A DNA stretch of 8,492 nt, taken from the NCBI GenBank assembly GCA_003241175.1, contig QFOI01000135.1, forward strand, positions 1 to 8,492, in the 5' to 3' direction. Position 1 is the stretch's first letter. Each line of letters begins with the position of its first letter. Made by a program: the position numbers and the translations under genes. Shown here in pieces: positions 6,508-8,492 of this stretch. Source of the DNA: Pseudopedobacter saltans (GTDB lineage Bacteria > Bacteroidota > Bacteroidia > Chitinophagales > Chitinophagaceae). Below the pieces are notes generated by a model. The model was not told where the DNA came from, did no database searches, and saw nothing but the letters and a program-made list of their open reading frames with translations.

Positions 6508-6576
6508 AAGTTTCGGTGAACAATAATTCTTTAACAAATTTTATGATTTGACGGCATCTCCTATGAAGCGAAATTT

Positions 6577-6584
6577 TACCTTTG
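6577..6584 (+). promoter_or_regulatory. Bacteroidota -7 promoter element of TRIC-family gene
   Basis: TACCTTTG is an exact TAnnTTTG match ending 30 nt before ATG 6615. A TTG at 6548-6550 lies 26 nt upstream, rather far for a -33 box. The element contains the in-frame TTG at 6582 that could be mistaken for the start codon. Confidence 0.5.
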
Positions 6585-6614
6585 CCCAAAAATCAATTTC
6601 CAACTTTCCCCGTT

Positions 6615-7214
6615 ATGACTACGTTAGATGTTATTATTTATGTCGGGATCTTCGTATTTGCCTGTACTGGGGCCTTAAAAGCTCGTGTAGTGCACATGGA
6701 TTTTTTTGGCGGCATGGTCATGGCGCTTATCATGGCATTTGGCGGAGGGAGTGTCCGTGATATATTGATGGGTAATCGAGTGAGGTGGCTTAATGACAAT
6801 ATATCCTTTCTGCTAGTTTTAGCGGCATCCTTGAGTGTATTTGTTTTCAAGAGACGTACCATTAAGTACCGAAAGACTATTTTTTTCATGGATGCCATCG
6901 GTCTTGGTTTGTACACAGTCGTTGGTATCGAGGCCGCCATGGCCAATCAGATTAATCCGGTTTATTCCGTACTGCTCGGTGTAGTTACGGCAACTTTTGG
7001 AGGGCTTGTCGCGGATGTCATCAGCAATGCCGTGCCTTCGCTCCTAAAAAAAGGCGAATTGTATGCAACTGCTAGTACAATCGGGGGAATGATTTATGTT
7101 AGCACTCCTCATCTAGGCATAGACAGAACGACAAATATGCTCTTATGTATTGCTGTAGTAGTCATCGTACGGATTATTTCTAAATGGAAAAAATTGATGC
7201 TTCCAGAGATATAA
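6615..7214 (+). CDS. TRIC/UPF0126 family membrane protein (YadS/YicG-like)
   Basis: From ATG 6615 the product has 199 residues, the usual family length of about 200. It is very hydrophobic, with about six or seven membrane segments arranged as two similar halves. The first half carries FACTGALKA (15-23) and FGGGSVRD (42-49); the second carries MDAIGLGLYTVVG (92-104), FGGLVAD (128-134) and then GELYATASTIGGMIY (147-161). Members of the family are related to trimeric intracellular cation channels, and prokaryotic members studied act as cation channels. A channel in the inner membrane is therefore the best guess, with the ion unknown. In the second half the Arg of the usual GGxxRD motif is Ala133. 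A longer reading from TTG 6582 adds 11 polar residues, but that codon lies inside a -7 promoter element, so I prefer 6615. The malate:quinone oxidoreductase gene follows after 86 nt with no clear terminator between. Confidence 0.9.
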   Translation: MTTLDVIIYVGIFVFACTGALKARVVHMDFFGGMVMALIMAFGGGSVRDILMGNRVRWLNDNISFLLVLAASLSVFVFKRRTIKYRKTIFFMDAIGLGLYTVVGIEAAMANQINPVYSVLLGVVTATFGGLVADVISNAVPSLLKKGELYATASTIGGMIYVSTPHLGIDRTTNMLLCIAVVVIVRIISKWKKLMLPEI

Positions 7215-7273
7215 AATAAGTTAATATAAATTTATTCGCATAAAATTTCAGTTTTCGAAGTACCTTTAAGGTT

Positions 7274-7281
7274 CAAATTTG
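7274..7281 (+). promoter_or_regulatory. Possible degenerate -7 element of mqo
   Basis: CAAATTTG matches TAnnTTTG at five of its six fixed positions (the T is replaced by C) and ends 19 nt before ATG 7301. A second imperfect candidate, TACCTTTA, lies at 7261-7268. Neither has a good -33 box, so readthrough from the TRIC gene is also possible. Confidence 0.25.
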
Positions 7282-7300
7282 CAATTACAAGTCGAATAGT

Positions 7301-8492
7301 ATGGACAATTTATTTGATGCTACGCCAGACGTAGTCCTAATAGGTGCGGGGATCATGAGCGCAACCTTAGGGACTTTTTTGAAAAAGTTAGACCCTTCCC
7401 TAAGTATTGAATTATTTGAAAGATTAGAATCTGCATCATTAGAGAGTTCAGACGCTTGGAACAATGCCGGTACGGGACACTCCGCTTTATGCGAACTTAA
7501 CTATACACCCGAAAAAAGTGACGGTACGGTTGATGCTTCCAAAGCCATCAATATCATTGAACAGTTTGAAGTTAGTAGACAGTTTTGGTCTTATTTGGTA
7601 GATAAAGGAGAACTGGGAGATCCTAAATCTTTTATTCGTACAACACCACACATGAGTTTTGTATGGGGAGAAGACAATGTGGAATATCTCAAAAAGAGAT
7701 TTGCTGCCATGCAAGAGTACCAACTTTTTCAAGGAATGGAATTCTCTACCGATCATAAAAAATTGAACGAGTGGATGCCGCTGGTTATGGAAGGGAGAGA
7801 CCCGAACCAAGCTGTGGCTGCTACACATACTAACCTCGGAACGGATGTCAATTTTGGCGATTTGACTCGTAATTTGATATCTTCTTTACAAAAGAAAATG
7901 GGTTTTAACGTCAACTACAATTTTGAAACGGAAGACATTAAACGAACAGAAGATGGTAGATGGAAAATATCTGTTCGCAACCTAGAAACTGGAATTAAGC
8001 ATTTTGTTTTTGCAAAATTTGTTTTCATTGGTGCTGGTGGTGGTTCTTTACATTTATTACAAAAAACCGGAATACCAGAATCCAAAGGATTTGGCGGCTT
8101 CCCTGTTGGCGGTCAATGGCTGGTATGTACCAACCCAGATATTATTAAGCGTCATCATGCAAAAGTGTATGGAAAAGCATCCGTTGGTGCACCGCCCATG
8201 AGTGTTCCACACTTAGACACACGTATCATTGAAGGAAAGGAATCTTTGTTATTTGGGCCTTATGCTGGTTTTTCAACTAAGTTCCTGAAACGTGGTTCTT
8301 ATATGGACTTGTTCCGCACCATAAAACTTTCCAATATCATTCCGATGATGAAAGTGGGTTTGACCAATTTCAGTTTGGTTAAATATTTGATCCAACAACT
8401 TTCCTTGTCTTTTGGACAAAGAGTTAACTCTTTACAGGATTTCTTCCCGAATGCCATTGAGGAAGATTGGCGAACTGAGGTTGCAGGACAAC
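7301..8492 (+). CDS. mqo: Malate:quinone oxidoreductase (3' end outside window)
   Basis: This FAD enzyme oxidises L-malate to oxaloacetate and passes electrons to the membrane quinone pool, as a peripheral inner-membrane protein serving the TCA cycle and respiration. The 397 visible codons hold the N-terminal dinucleotide fold (VVLIGAGIMSATLG, 11-24, with acidic Glu40 at the end of the second strand). They also hold the Mqo hallmark WNNAGTGHSALCELNYTP (53-70), GTDVNFGDLTRNL in the middle, a second glycine-rich segment GAGGGSLHLLQ (from 244), and GFGGFPVGGQWLV. The usual length is near 490-500 residues, so about 100 remain outside the window. ATG 7301 gives the short polar lead-in typical of the family. 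The reading frame is clean to the edge. In Bacteroidota this enzyme can act instead of, or beside, NAD-dependent malate dehydrogenase. Confidence 0.96.
   Translation, partial: MDNLFDATPDVVLIGAGIMSATLGTFLKKLDPSLSIELFERLESASLESSDAWNNAGTGHSALCELNYTPEKSDGTVDASKAINIIEQFEVSRQFWSYLVDKGELGDPKSFIRTTPHMSFVWGEDNVEYLKKRFAAMQEYQLFQGMEFSTDHKKLNEWMPLVMEGRDPNQAVAATHTNLGTDVNFGDLTRNLISSLQKKMGFNVNYNFETEDIKRTEDGRWKISVRNLETGIKHFVFAKFVFIGAGGGSLHLLQKTGIPESKGFGGFPVGGQWLVCTNPDIIKRHHAKVYGKASVGAPPMSVPHLDTRIIEGKESLLFGPYAGFSTKFLKRGSYMDLFRTIKLSNIIPMMKVGLTNFSLVKYLIQQLSLSFGQRVNSLQDFFPNAIEEDWRTEVAGQ

Noticed and set aside
7215..7300. AT-rich near-palindrome between the TRIC gene and mqo as a possible terminator
   Set aside because: The pairing around AATTTATT is short, without G-C pairs or a following T-run, so it does not qualify.
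7487..7828. 113-codon minus-strand open frame within mqo
   Set aside because: It is antisense to the Mqo hallmark region. The plus-strand frame is open from 7301 to the window edge with strong family matches.

Overview
The window looks like an ordinary chromosomal stretch from a member of the phylum Bacteroidota, possibly near Chitinophagia or Sphingobacteriia. The phylum call rests on four things: a GldA-type gliding ATPase, a TlpA-family secreted protein of the Bacteroidota style, a DUF4397 lipoprotein, and several copies of the phylum's TAnnTTTG -7 promoter element just ahead of genes that lack Shine-Dalgarno sequences. The class-level guess is weak. There are nine protein genes, two of them cut by the window edges. 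I see no RNA genes, CRISPR arrays, insertion sequences or phage genes.

Layout. At the left edge (1-1234, minus) is a secreted thioredoxin-fold (TlpA-like) protein cut off just after its CXXC motif. It diverges from a plus-strand pair at 1321-2916: gldA (ABC transporter ATPase) and a DUF2461 protein 21 nt downstream. This pair runs tail-to-tail into a minus-strand group, and the two stop codons overlap. The minus group, read right to left, is a Gly/Asn-rich secreted protein (6404-5895), a PAP2-like membrane protein (5790-5206), L-serine ammonia-lyase (5148-3718) and a DUF4397 lipoprotein (3680-2913). Promoter and terminator signals suggest that at least the first three minus genes are separate transcription units. 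The lipoprotein may be read through from the serine ammonia-lyase gene. On the right, two plus-strand genes follow: a TRIC/UPF0126 membrane protein (6615-7214) and the first 397 codons of malate:quinone oxidoreductase (from 7301).

Function. Serine ammonia-lyase feeds pyruvate, and malate:quinone oxidoreductase runs the malate-to-oxaloacetate step of the TCA cycle into the quinone pool. Both are central carbon enzymes, but nothing links them in one operon. GldA would need its membrane partners (GldF/GldG), which are not in this window. The rest are envelope proteins or proteins of unknown role.

I found no new multi-gene system. The points most worth a second look are small: a hairpin inside the 3' end of the DUF2461 gene that fits a terminator for the opposing strand; a predicted leaderless gldA transcript; TTG codons lying inside -7 promoter elements that mislead start calling; a C-terminal cysteine tail on the serine ammonia-lyase; a clear internal duplication in the lipoprotein; and loss of the conserved Arg in the second half of the TRIC protein.
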